Shown here: positions 7,246 to 14,911 of the stretch, piece after piece
Layout of the letters: every line of letters starts with the position of its first letter
Position numbering within the stretch: the first letter of the stretch is position 1
NCBI GenBank assembly: GCA_910585045.1
Contig: CAJUCD010000016.1
Location: 1-20,950 of the forward strand
Origin: an uncultured Bacilli bacterium
Lineage (GTDB): Bacteria; Bacillota_I; Bacilli_A; RF39; UBA660
Length of the DNA: 20,950 nt
Direction of reading: 5' to 3'
Made by a program: the position numbers and the translations under genes
The notes under the pieces: generated by a model
What the model saw: the letters and a program-made list of their open reading frames with translations, nothing else
Databases searched by the model: none
Told to the model about the DNA's origin: nothing

Positions 7246-7905
7246 ATGATAAAGACACAAAAAAGAGGAAGTTTAATTATTATATCTGGAACTACATGTG
7301 CTGGTAAGGGCACAGTTATAAAAGAATTACTTACTAGAGATAAAAACCTATATTTATCAATCTCTTATACTTCAAGACCTATGCGAGGTAAAGAACAAAA
7401 TGGTAAAGATTATTATTTTGTAACACCAGAAGAATTTGAAGCTAAAATAAAAAATAATGAATTTTTAGAATATGCTCAAGTGCAATATGGTTGCTATTAT
7501 GGAACTCCTAAAAAAGAGATAGAAACTAAATTAAATGCTGGTCTAGATGTTATTTTAGAAATAGACGTCTTAGGAGCTAAACAAATAAAAGAACAATTTC
7601 CTGAAACAATTTTAATATTTATTATGGCTCCTTCAATGGAAATTGTTAAAGAACGTATTAAAGCCCGTAATACTGAAGATGCTGATCAAATAATTAAAAG
7701 ATTTAGAAGGGCTTATCAAGAAATAAATGAAATAAATAAATATAATTATGTAGTTATAAATGATAATTTAGAAGATGCTGTAAAAAAAGTAGAATCCATT
7801 TTAATCTCTGAAAAATGTCGTGTTGATCGCATTGAAGAAATTGAGATGGAAAATGAAGAAGAAATAATCCATGAATTTTTAATGCAAAAAGATAATAATC
7901 TTTAG
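7246..7905 (+). CDS. gmk: guanylate kinase
   Basis: A 219-residue guanylate kinase (GMP + ATP to GDP + ADP), essential for GTP and dGTP supply. The P-loop is GTTCAGKGT (15-23), a variant of the common GPSGVGKGT. The GMP-binding segment SYTSRPMRGKEQNGKDYYFV follows, then YYGTPKKEI, LEIDVLGAKQIK and the lid RNTEDADQIIKR. An acidic C-terminal tail of about 25 residues extends past the usual end. The frame is open upstream to 7192, but the ATG at 7246 has GAAAGGG at correct spacing and matches the family N-terminus. rpoZ, the common downstream neighbour in bacilli, is absent; a sigma factor gene follows after a strong terminator. Confidence 0.94.
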   Translation: MIKTQKRGSLIIISGTTCAGKGTVIKELLTRDKNLYLSISYTSRPMRGKEQNGKDYYFVTPEEFEAKIKNNEFLEYAQVQYGCYYGTPKKEIETKLNAGLDVILEIDVLGAKQIKEQFPETILIFIMAPSMEIVKERIKARNTEDADQIIKRFRRAYQEINEINKYNYVVINDNLEDAVKKVESILISEKCRVDRIEEIEMENEEEIIHEFLMQKDNNL

Positions 7906-7928
7906 TATATTTACTAGAGATTTTTTTT
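7899..7928 (+). terminator. intrinsic terminator of gmk
   Basis: A nine-pair stem with one G-T wobble (TCTTTAGTA/TACTAGAGA, 7899-7907 and 7912-7920), a four-base loop and eight T residues. The gmk stop codon TAG (7903-7905) is part of the left arm. Confidence 0.85.
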
Positions 7929-7929
7929 G

Positions 7930-7958
7930 TTACAAAAATTTTATAAATAGAATATAGT
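7930..7958 (+). promoter_or_regulatory. possible promoter of the SigK-like gene
   Basis: TTACAA (7930-7935), a 17-base spacer and TATAGT (7953-7958) resemble a SigA promoter. No convincing SigE-type element was seen, although Bacillus subtilis sigK is transcribed by SigE. The element is moderate at best. Confidence 0.4.
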
Positions 7959-7992
7959 CTAATCGAATAATATTTAAATAGGAAGTGAAATA

Positions 7993-8688
7993 ATGTTTCT
8001 AAATATTTTAAATATTATTAAAGATATGCTTTTCTTTACAGGAAGTTATTCTAATGGAGTTTTCCCAGAACCTTTAAGTTTTACAGAAGAAGAACAGGCT
8101 ATAGCCGCTATGCTAAACGGTGATAAAGAAGCACGTAATAAACTAATTGAACATAATTTAAGATTAGTTGCTCATATTGTTAAAAAATTTGATAATGGTG
8201 TCTCAGATACTGATGATTTAATCAGTATTGGTACTATTGGTCTTATAAAGGGTATTGATTCCTACAAAAGTAGTAAAGCAACCAGAATTACAACCTATGC
8301 AGCTCGTTGTATTGAAAATGAAATCCTAATGCATTTTCGTAGCAATAAGAAAAATGGTCTTACTATTAGTTTAAATGATTCAATTGGTTATGATAAAGAT
8401 GGTAATGAAGTAAATTTAATAGATGTAGTAAAAGATGATTCTATGGATATTGCAGATTCACTCCATATTAAAGATAATATTCATCTTTTAAAAGAATACT
8501 TTAAAATATTAAATCCTCGTGAAAAAGAAATACTAATAAAAAGATATGGTTTATCAAATAACGATGAAGAAACTCAAAAAGAAATTGCTAAAAAACTTCA
8601 TATATCAAGAAGTTATGTCTCACGTATTGAAAAAAGAGCATTAACTAAAGTTTTAAGAGAATTTTTAAAGAATAATAAAGACTTATAA
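7993..8688 (+). CDS. sigK: RNA polymerase sigma factor, SigK type, with pro-sequence
   Basis: A 231-residue sigma-70 family protein closest to sporulation SigK/SigE. Region 2 carries ARNKLIEHNLRLVAHIVKKF, DLISIGTIGLIKGI and TYAARCIENEILMHFR. Region 4 carries LNPREKEILIKRYGL and the HTH IAKKLHISRSYVSRIEKRAL. The N-terminus (residues 1-18) is hydrophobic, followed by SYSNGVFPEPLS, which lines up with the SigK pro-sequence and its Ser-Tyr cleavage point (S18/Y19 here). In Bacillus subtilis pro-SigK is membrane-bound until SpoIVFB cleaves it and then drives late mother-cell genes. The gene is continuous, with no skin-like interruption. The ATG at 7993 follows AGGAAGTGA. SigE is the alternative, but its pro-region is longer and differs. 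Confidence 0.87.
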   Translation: MFLNILNIIKDMLFFTGSYSNGVFPEPLSFTEEEQAIAAMLNGDKEARNKLIEHNLRLVAHIVKKFDNGVSDTDDLISIGTIGLIKGIDSYKSSKATRITTYAARCIENEILMHFRSNKKNGLTISLNDSIGYDKDGNEVNLIDVVKDDSMDIADSLHIKDNIHLLKEYFKILNPREKEILIKRYGLSNNDEETQKEIAKKLHISRSYVSRIEKRALTKVLREFLKNNKDL

Positions 8689-8712
8689 AAAAACCTCAGT
8701 TTAAAGCTGAGG
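8687..8712 (-). terminator. intrinsic terminator of the minus-strand gene 8701-9441
   Basis: CCTCAG and CTGAGG (8694-8699 and 8707-8712) form a stem around a seven-base loop. On the minus strand it is followed by seven T residues (8687-8693). The stop codon of the minus-strand gene lies in the loop. The sigK stop is only five bases from the stem, so the two convergent genes share this space, and the stem may also limit read-through from sigK. Confidence 0.75.
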
Positions 8713-9441
8713 ATTATTTATATTATCTAATAAAGTATCATCAAATGTTGGAATTGCCAACTGACTAGATTGTTCATCCATTAAATTATTTGCTCTGGTA
8801 GCTAAAGCATTCATTGCTAAATCTTCTAAAAAGCATTCTTGAGTACTTATTAAAAAAGCTTCTTCTAAATAACCAAGTTCTATTAATAATTTCACTAATA
8901 AAGCTTGAATACTAGGTATCTCTTTAAAACAAGGACGAATACCTATTTTTATTGCATCATTTAATCTGCCTAATTTTATTAAAGCTTCCATTTGTCTTTT
9001 TTGCACACTTGGATTCTCATAATAAGTTCTAGCTCCACAAAGTCTAACTACTTCTTGATAGTATTCTCTCATTAGTAACAAATCTAATTCTTGAACAAAA
9101 ATATCATTTGTATTTTCTTCTGTTAAAGCTTCAACTTCCTCTGCTACATCTAAAGTAGCACCATCTAATAATTCACGATAATATAGAATATCAAAAGTTC
9201 CATTATTAATAAATTTCTTAAGAGAACTTAAAATACTTAGCATTCCTTTATTATTAGTATTTTTCGATTTTGCGATATTTAATAATTCAAATATTTGACA
9301 TTTTGGTGTTCCCATTGCTTGATAACAAGCCACTAATAAAATTATTTTCTGATAATTAGGAATTTCTAATTGCCTTAACTTTTCAGGACTTATTTTGCCA
9401 GTTTTAATTTTAATTAAAATAGTATTATATGATTTTGTCAT
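8701..9441 (-). CDS. hypothetical helical-repeat protein, 246 aa
   Basis: The family is not recognised. It is a soluble, apparently all-helical protein. The C-terminal half (about 125-220) has TPR-like helix pairs, such as QKRQMEALIKLGRLNDAIKIG and ALLVKLLIELGYLEEAFL, followed by an acidic tail. No signal peptide, membrane segment or enzymatic motif is seen. The start is supported by AGAGG six bases upstream on the minus strand, and a TATAAT lies about 30 bases before the start codon. It is a single-gene unit convergent with sigK and divergent from gltX, ending in its own terminator. TPR-like structure suggests protein binding, but no role can be assigned. Confidence 0.75.
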   Translation of the reverse strand: MTKSYNTILIKIKTGKISPEKLRQLEIPNYQKIILLVACYQAMGTPKCQIFELLNIAKSKNTNNKGMLSILSSLKKFINNGTFDILYYRELLDGATLDVAEEVEALTEENTNDIFVQELDLLLMREYYQEVVRLCGARTYYENPSVQKRQMEALIKLGRLNDAIKIGIRPCFKEIPSIQALLVKLLIELGYLEEAFLISTQECFLEDLAMNALATRANNLMDEQSSQLAIPTFDDTLLDNINNPQL

Positions 9442-9501
9442 TTTATTCCTCTTTCTGTAGTTAATATTTTATATTATAGCTTTCAAAATGTAAACTAAAT
9501 A

Positions 9502-9530
9502 TTTACTTTTTTCCTAAATTTAGATACAAT
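9502..9530 (+). promoter_or_regulatory. promoter of gltX
   Basis: TTTACT (9502-9507), a 17-base spacer and TACAAT (9525-9530). The leader to the gltX start is about 17 bases, too short for a T-box, and no T-box sequence is present. Confidence 0.65.
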
Positions 9531-9553
9531 AAATAAAGAAAAGAGGAATAAAT

Positions 9554-11218
9554 ATGACTAATAAAGAACTTGCAGATTTAATATTTCCAAACATAACTAA
9601 AACGCCTGAGGATTATGAACAAACTTATCCTAATAGAAACTTAAAAGAAGGTGCTAAAGTAGTACGTTTTGCTCCAAGTCCTACAGGATTTATGCATATT
9701 GGTAACATGATGAGCGCTGTCATTAATTATGTTTTAGCTAAGGGTAGCGAAGGAGTATTTTATGTACGAAACGAAGATACAGACCAAGCGCGTACTGTTG
9801 AAGGAGCTGTTGATTTTATTCATCATACTCTAAAATATTATAATATTTATCCTGATGAATACGAGTATAATAATGAAATAGTAGGTAACTATGGACCATA
9901 TATTCAAAGTGAGAGAATAGAAATATACCATACTTTTATAAAACATTTAATTAGTATTGGACGAGCTTATCCTTGTTTTTTAACTCCTGACGAAATAAAT
10001 GAAATTAGAGAATATCAAACTAAAAGCAAAAAAAGAATAGGTATATACGGCAAATATGCTAAATATCGTGATTTAAGTCCTGAGGATGCAGCGACTAAAA
10101 TTAATAATGGCGAAAAATTTGTAGTTCGCTTTAAATCAACTGGCGATTATAATAAAAAATTTATTTTTGAAGATTTAACTAAAGGAAAAATTGAATTTCC
10201 TGAAAATGATTTAGATGTTCCTATCATGAAAAGCGGGGATTTATTACCTACTTATCATTTTGCTCATTTAGTAGATGATCACTTAATGCATACAACTCAT
10301 GTTGTTCGCGGAGATGAATGGATGAGTAGTGTTCCACTTCATTTTGAGCTATTTAAAGCTTTTGGCTATAAAATGCCTAAATACATTCATACTTCTTTAA
10401 TATTAAAAAAAGATGCTGAAACAGGTACTGTTCGTAAAATTAGTAAAAGAAAAGATCCTGAGGCTTTAATGTTCTTTTATGAAGAAAAGGGCTATCCAAC
10501 TATCGCAGTTATAGATGCAGTTTTAACAATTGCTAATTCCAATTTTGAGGAATGGCGCACTAGTCATCCTGATACACCTTTTTATGAATTTCCATTTAGT
10601 CCTAAAAAAATGAGTTCTAATGGCGCTTTATTTGACTTAGATAAACTTGATAATATTTCTAAAAATTATCTATCTAAGATGACATCTACTGATTTATATG
10701 AAGCTTATTTAAAATGGGCTGAAAAATATGATGAACATGTCTTTAATTTAATCAGTGAAAATAAAGATAAAACTATTGCCTTTTTAAACATTGAAAGAGA
10801 AACAAAAAAACCTCGTAAAGATTATGAAAATTATGCTTCCATATTTTCAAAGATTTGGTATATATTTGATAGTGAATGGGATAAAGAATTAAATTATGAA
10901 TTTGGGAAAATTTATGATAAAGATGAGATAATTAATATAATGACAGAATATCTAAATAATGTTTATGATGAAAATGATACTCAAGATGAATGGTTTAATA
11001 AAATAAAAAATCTATGCGAAAAAATGGGTTATGCTAGTGATATGAAAAATTATAAAGAACATCCTGATAATTACAAAGGTAATGTTGCTGATTTTACTAC
11101 TGCTATAAGAGTAGTTTTAACTACTAGTAGTATGACTCCTAATCTTTATGATATCATGAATATCTTAGGTAAAGATAAAATGCTTAATAGATTAGAAATT
11201 TTAAAGGCGAAATATTAA
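9554..11218 (+). CDS. gltX: glutamyl-tRNA synthetase
   Basis: A 554-residue class I aminoacyl-tRNA synthetase that charges tRNA-Glu. The adenylate-binding motif is FAPSPTGFMHIGN (HIGH motif as HIGN, 48-51) and the KMSKS motif is KISKR (295-299). YVRNEDTDQAR, YGPYIQSERIEIY and LPTYHFAHLVDDHLM are typical GluRS segments. It is longer than the usual roughly 485 residues and resembles the 550-residue class found in clostridia and relatives, with an N-terminal extension (KELADLIFPNITKTPEDYE) and an insertion around GIYGKYAKYRDL. Whether it is discriminating or also charges tRNA-Gln cannot be told; no gatCAB or glnS is in view. The ATG at 9554 follows AAAGAGG. A tRNA-Glu gene lies 1.3 kb downstream on the other strand. 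Confidence 0.95.
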   Translation: MTNKELADLIFPNITKTPEDYEQTYPNRNLKEGAKVVRFAPSPTGFMHIGNMMSAVINYVLAKGSEGVFYVRNEDTDQARTVEGAVDFIHHTLKYYNIYPDEYEYNNEIVGNYGPYIQSERIEIYHTFIKHLISIGRAYPCFLTPDEINEIREYQTKSKKRIGIYGKYAKYRDLSPEDAATKINNGEKFVVRFKSTGDYNKKFIFEDLTKGKIEFPENDLDVPIMKSGDLLPTYHFAHLVDDHLMHTTHVVRGDEWMSSVPLHFELFKAFGYKMPKYIHTSLILKKDAETGTVRKISKRKDPEALMFFYEEKGYPTIAVIDAVLTIANSNFEEWRTSHPDTPFYEFPFSPKKMSSNGALFDLDKLDNISKNYLSKMTSTDLYEAYLKWAEKYDEHVFNLISENKDKTIAFLNIERETKKPRKDYENYASIFSKIWYIFDSEWDKELNYEFGKIYDKDEIINIMTEYLNNVYDENDTQDEWFNKIKNLCEKMGYASDMKNYKEHPDNYKGNVADFTTAIRVVLTTSSMTPNLYDIMNILGKDKMLNRLEILKAKY

Positions 11219-11282
11219 TTCATCTAATTCTAAAAATTTATTATGACTTAAGTATTAATAAAGATAAAGATTAGGAGAATAT

Positions 11283-12506
11283 ATGCTAAAAAAAGTTAGA
11301 AATAGTAATGCAAGAGAAAATAAAGAATTATGGTTTAATAACAAAGAGCTAACTATATCATTAACAGGCAAAGATAGTCATAAAGCTATAATAGATAGTA
11401 GTCAAGGTAGTTTTTCAATTGGAGTTAAAGGCAGAACTAATGGACATATTGATGCTTGGGTAAATGAAAATGATGTAATTAATTGGGATGCTTTTAATGA
11501 ATTTTATACTCCATACTGCTATTATGAATGTAAAGATAGGTATCCTTTTGGTGATTGGCCAAGATTTTTAATTTATTATGGTAATGATACAGGTTTCATA
11601 AATTGGTCTATTAAAAGAGTAATAGAAGATTTTTATTGGTTTCCAACTAAAAATATGGATTTAGATTTGACAGAAGCTAATATCTATCGATTACATATTG
11701 GAATACAAGATAATAAAATGAAATTGACTTTAGGAAAAAACATTTATTGGCTTCAATTAGAAGGGAATCTTTATAATTATAAGATTAAAAAATGTCTTAA
11801 AGTTACTAGATTACAATTCAGTCCAGCTTATGATGAAAAAGTAAATAGTTATATATTACCAGAATTTAAAGAATTAAAAACTGCAACAGCAGTTGAAATT
11901 AATTTATCTCCTTTAAATCAGCCTTTTGATTGTAAAAGTTTATTACAATTTCCAAATTTAAAAGAATTATATCTTATTGGCCATGTAATTAATGTAGAAA
12001 TATTGAAAGACTTCAAAAATCTTGAAAAAATAGGAATATGGGATTCTCCTAATTTAAAGGGAATGCCAAATCTAAATACATGGAAAAATTTAAAAGAATT
12101 TATTGCTATTAATATTGATGAACTAGCTGGAAGAAAATTTAAAGAAGAAATTAAAATATTAAAAAAAGAAAGAGAATTTAAATTTGTATCGATTAGCAAA
12201 CTTCGAGACCCACTCTGGTTTGAAACTAATTACGGTATTCCTTTTTCAGAGTGGGAAAGTAAAAATGAGAAAAAAGCCACTAGTGCTTATAAAATCTGCT
12301 TAAAAAACATCAAAAAGGCTACTACCGAAGAAGAAATAAAAAATTCGCTTATAAATTTCATTGAAAAAATAAATAGATTAGATAATATTGAAACTATAGA
12401 AAGAGATGATATTTATACAGCTATAAGCATTATTATGAAAAATTCGCCACTTAAAATAGAAACAAAAAAATGGGAATCATGGTTTGAGCAGGTAAGAGAA
12501 TTTTAA
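11283..12506 (+). CDS. hypothetical protein with LRR-like segment, 407 aa
   Basis: The specific family is not recognised. The N-terminal 190 residues are Trp/Tyr-rich with probable beta structure. Residues about 190-280 contain three or four irregular leucine-rich-repeat-like units (TAVEINLS, FPNLKELYLIG, FKNLEKIGIWD, WKNLKEFIAIN). The C-terminal part is helical and lysine-rich. No signal peptide or membrane segment is visible, so it is probably cytoplasmic. TAGGAG precedes the ATG at 11283. It sits 64 bases after gltX without a clear terminator between, so co-transcription is possible, and it ends at a strong bidirectional terminator. LRR segments usually mediate protein contacts; any role is unknown. 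Confidence 0.72.
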   Translation: MLKKVRNSNARENKELWFNNKELTISLTGKDSHKAIIDSSQGSFSIGVKGRTNGHIDAWVNENDVINWDAFNEFYTPYCYYECKDRYPFGDWPRFLIYYGNDTGFINWSIKRVIEDFYWFPTKNMDLDLTEANIYRLHIGIQDNKMKLTLGKNIYWLQLEGNLYNYKIKKCLKVTRLQFSPAYDEKVNSYILPEFKELKTATAVEINLSPLNQPFDCKSLLQFPNLKELYLIGHVINVEILKDFKNLEKIGIWDSPNLKGMPNLNTWKNLKEFIAINIDELAGRKFKEEIKILKKEREFKFVSISKLRDPLWFETNYGIPFSEWESKNEKKATSAYKICLKNIKKATTEEEIKNSLINFIEKINRLDNIETIERDDIYTAISIIMKNSPLKIETKKWESWFEQVREF

Positions 12507-12511
12507 ATTAA

Positions 12512-12538
12512 AAAAGAGAACCACAAAAGTTCTCTTTT
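12512..12538. terminator. bidirectional terminator between the LRR-like gene and tRNA-Glu
   Basis: A perfect ten-pair stem (AAAAGAGAAC/GTTCTCTTTT, 12512-12521 and 12529-12538) with a seven-base loop. The ends give T tracts on both strands, so it can stop transcription of the plus-strand gene and of the minus-strand tRNA. Confidence 0.82.
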
Positions 12539-12550
12539 AAAATGCTTAAT

Positions 12551-12627
12551 TGGTGACTCGTACGAGGTTCGAACTCGTGAATGTTGCCTTGAGAGGGCAA
12601 TGTGTTAAGCCACTTCACCAACGAGCC
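12551..12627 (-). tRNA. tRNA-Glu (anticodon CUC)
   Basis: The minus strand folds into a full cloverleaf. The acceptor is GGCTCGT with ACGAGTC (one G-T pair); the D stem is GTG/CAC. The anticodon stem is TTGCC/GGCAA with loop CTCTCAA, which places CTC at positions 34-36. The T arm is ACGAG-TTCGAAC-CTCGT. Discriminator A and an encoded CCA close the gene. The body closely resembles bacterial tRNA-Glu. Anticodon CUC reads GAG only, so another tRNA-Glu (UUC) must exist for GAA, the dominant Glu codon here. It has its own promoter on the minus strand and stops at the terminator at 12512-12538. Confidence 0.95.
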
Positions 12628-12642
12628 ATAAAACATATATTT

Positions 12643-12670
12643 ATTATATCATTTATTTTGACTTTTGCAA
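12643..12670 (-). promoter_or_regulatory. promoter of tRNA-Glu
   Basis: On the minus strand, TTGCAA (12665-12670), a 16-base spacer and TATAAT (12643-12648) lie 15 bases upstream of the mature tRNA end. Confidence 0.75.
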
Positions 12671-12686
12671 GTGTTTGTGTTAAAGT
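12658..12686 (+). promoter_or_regulatory. possible divergent promoter of the kinase-like gene
   Basis: TTGACT (12658-12663), a 17-base spacer and TAAAGT (12681-12686) on the plus strand. The -35 is good and the -10 matches four of six bases. It overlaps the tRNA promoter in the opposite orientation, so the two may interfere with each other. Confidence 0.45.
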
Positions 12687-12716
12687 AATTAACTGAAAAA
12701 TTAAAGAGGGGATAAT

Positions 12717-13406
12717 ATGGAGTTTTTGACTATTGATTCCAAGACTTTAGAAAATGAAGGTCAGATTTTAAAACCACCATTCAAATATCAAAATGAATCT
12801 AAGCCTTTACCAATTTTATTAAATGGTCTAGTTTATAAACCTTTCTCTAAAAAAGATTCTGAAAAAGCTTGGCAAATTGAATTAATCACCAAACTAGAAA
12901 AATTAGCTATAAAACAATTAGCACATATTAAAGGTTTATATAACAATAATTTTGGCTACGTTTATTATTTTAATTCCAATCCTGTTTTATATAATGCTCT
13001 AAATTGTTATATTGCTCTTGAAAAAAGACTTAGATGGATTCATGATTTAATTGAAGTATATATAAAGTTAAATGAGCATGGTTTAAAATACTTTGATTAC
13101 CATAGTTCTAATATTTTAGTTGGAGATAGTATTACTTTATTAGATATTGATGGTATTAAAAGAAAGTTTAATGCAAGAGAACTAGCAGAATATTTATTAG
13201 AGCTTTTAGTATCTATTCTTATAAATTTTGATTTAACTTCTAATTATAGTAACTTTAAGTTATATGAATTATTTAGTAAATTTTTTAATGAACCTAAAAT
13301 TCTAAGTGAAGAAAATCTTGATTTCATGAAATTATTTGATTGTATGGTTTCTAAAACAACAGGCGAAGTTACTAAATTCTGTGAAGATGTTTTAGCCAAA
13401 ATCTAA
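12717..13406 (+). CDS. small kinase-fold protein (protein kinase/APH-like)
   Basis: A 229-residue protein with the core of a kinase-fold phosphotransferase. The catalytic loop is FDYHSSNILV (D127, N132), followed after eight residues by LLDIDGI, where D143 or D145 would be the metal-binding Asp of the DFG-equivalent motif. K41 in VYKPF could be the ATP-binding Lys. The N-lobe is short and no glycine-rich loop is obvious. It resembles aminoglycoside phosphotransferase or lipopolysaccharide-kinase-like proteins more than Hanks kinases, but the substrate is unknown. GAGGGG precedes the ATG at 12717. The next gene starts 10 bases after its stop, so the pair with the SAM-dependent protein is an operon and probably acts in one pathway. 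Confidence 0.72.
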   Translation: MEFLTIDSKTLENEGQILKPPFKYQNESKPLPILLNGLVYKPFSKKDSEKAWQIELITKLEKLAIKQLAHIKGLYNNNFGYVYYFNSNPVLYNALNCYIALEKRLRWIHDLIEVYIKLNEHGLKYFDYHSSNILVGDSITLLDIDGIKRKFNARELAEYLLELLVSILINFDLTSNYSNFKLYELFSKFFNEPKILSEENLDFMKLFDCMVSKTTGEVTKFCEDVLAKI

Positions 13407-13416
13407 AGGAGAATTT

Positions 13417-14352
13417 ATGAACATTGATTATCAAGCAGCGCTTGAAGAAAGCAAAAGAATAATAATTTGTGGTGGCGATCATAGTTCTAGTTTCAAAGAG
13501 TACAGTCGTGGTTATTTTGTTACTATTGAATGTATTAAAGAAGTATTAAAAAATTTAGATATTAAAATAATTAGAGCTTTAACAGTTTTATCTAGTGGCG
13601 ATCAAGTTTTTAATTTAATTCATGCTGGAGCTACTACCATTGATGCCTTTGATATAAATGAACTTCAATATTTCGTATATAAATTACGTTTTGCTTTAAT
13701 TTTAACTCTTTCATACAAAGACTTTATTAATGTTAATATTAATTTTAACCGTTCTTGGTATCGCGAATCATTATATGAATTAATAAAAGGATTAAAAAAG
13801 GAATTACCCGAAGAAGTGTATGAATATTATTGCAAAATTCTTGAATACTGTCTTCAAAATAACTGTAATTTATCTGGTCTTTACTATGATACACCAGACT
13901 ATTTTAAACGCGCGAATAATTACTTAACAAGTGAAGAAGAATATTTACTTCTCCGAAAAAAACTCTTAGAAACTGAAGTGAATATTCATTTTGCTGATGT
14001 TCTAGATGTTCCTAAAATTGTAACTCCAGGCTATGATATAGCTCTTTTATCTAATATTGCTGATTATTTGCATTTTAATTTAAAGTCTTTTGGTCGACTA
14101 GAGTTTGAAGCATACATTCGAAGTTTTAAAAGATTATTAAATAGAGAAGGAGCTTTAATCAATTATCTTTATTATATTAAAAGCAATGCCCAAAATGTTA
14201 TAGCTTCCACTAATGATGTACCAAAAAACGCTAGAATTAGTATAGATTATTTAGGGAATGATAATATTTTTACAATTAAAACAGAGCCTTACTGTGTTTT
14301 TGATGAAGGATATTATTTAGTTAGAAAGAAAATGTCAACTAGAAAAAAATAG
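13417..14352 (+). CDS. BtaA/DUF3419-like SAM-dependent transferase
   Basis: A 311-residue protein resembling the DUF3419/BtaA group, whose characterised members transfer the 3-amino-3-carboxypropyl group of SAM to diacylglycerol in betaine-lipid synthesis. The SAM-site-like segment LSSGDQVFNLIHAG (58-71) is followed by IDAFDIN (75-81), matching the family pattern of S-x-GDN...LL..G...V-A-VD-x-N. YDIALLSNIADYL further on matches a second conserved stretch. No membrane segment is seen. It is co-transcribed with the upstream kinase-fold gene (10-base gap, AAAGGAG site). The identification is by motif and is tentative; a generic class I methyltransferase-fold enzyme is the alternative. The acceptor substrate is unknown, and no BtaB-type N-methyltransferase is in the window. 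Confidence 0.62.
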   Translation: MNIDYQAALEESKRIIICGGDHSSSFKEYSRGYFVTIECIKEVLKNLDIKIIRALTVLSSGDQVFNLIHAGATTIDAFDINELQYFVYKLRFALILTLSYKDFINVNINFNRSWYRESLYELIKGLKKELPEEVYEYYCKILEYCLQNNCNLSGLYYDTPDYFKRANNYLTSEEEYLLLRKKLLETEVNIHFADVLDVPKIVTPGYDIALLSNIADYLHFNLKSFGRLEFEAYIRSFKRLLNREGALINYLYYIKSNAQNVIASTNDVPKNARISIDYLGNDNIFTIKTEPYCVFDEGYYLVRKKMSTRKK

Positions 14353-14398
14353 CTAGCAATATCTTTTATTTTAAGGTAAACTATAATAGTGAAGAATT

Positions 14399-14911
14399 AT
14401 GAAAGTAAAAATATTTAATGAAGAAAATATAAATACCAATAGCATTAAAAGCAAAATAGTTCGAGTTAAAGCTTTAATTATAAACTCTAAAAATGAAATA
14501 CTACTAGGTGAAGCTTTTGATACTATTCAGTTTCCAGGCGGTCATTTAGAACCAGGTGAAAGTCTTAGTGCTGGTTTACAAAGAGAAATCAAAGAGGAAA
14601 CAGGCTTAAATATAGGTTTAAATTATGAGCCATTCTTTCTTATTAAACATTTTCTAAAAGATAATATTAATAGTAACCATCGTCTTTTAGAAATTTATTA
14701 CTATACTATTTTTACTGATGAACCATTTAATATTTCAGAATCTAATTTAGATATTCAAGAACAAGCGGGAAACTTTCATTTGTTTTATATACCTTTAAAT
14801 AAGGTCTCAGAAATATTAAAAGAATCTATTGGTAAAAATCCTGTAAATAAAATTATTGTGGAAGAAATGCTTTTAGCGCTTGCTGAATGGAGGAACAAAT
14901 ATGGAAAATAA
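14399..14911 (+). CDS. Nudix hydrolase
   Basis: A 170-residue Nudix-superfamily hydrolase, which cleaves a nucleoside diphosphate linked to another moiety. The Nudix box is perfect: G48-x5-E54-x7-R62-E63-I-K-E66-E67-T-G-L. The upstream strand VRVKALIINSKNEILLG is typical of the fold. Substrate is not predictable. The ribosome binding site is weak (GTGAAG). TATAAT at 14382-14387 is only 11 bases before the ATG, so if it is a real -10 the transcript would be almost leaderless. Otherwise the gene is read through from the kinase/transferase operon 46 bases upstream. Its 3' end overlaps the RNHCP gene by 11 bases. Confidence 0.9.
   Translation: MKVKIFNEENINTNSIKSKIVRVKALIINSKNEILLGEAFDTIQFPGGHLEPGESLSAGLQREIKEETGLNIGLNYEPFFLIKHFLKDNINSNHRLLEIYYYTIFTDEPFNISESNLDIQEQAGNFHLFYIPLNKVSEILKESIGKNPVNKIIVEEMLLALAEWRNKYGK

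Noticed and set aside
7953..7980. SigE-type promoter before sigK
   Set aside because: A CGAATAATA segment loosely resembles the -10, but no -35 lies at the right spacing.
11918..12199. minus-strand open frame of 93 codons
   Set aside because: It is antisense to the LRR-like gene; the apparent hydrophobicity simply mirrors Lys/Leu-rich coding on the other strand.
12551..12627. tRNA-Glu as an attachment site of an integrated element
   Set aside because: No integrase is nearby and no copy of the tRNA 3' end was found elsewhere in the window; the short ACGAGGTT match at 20930-20937 is part of the IS end.
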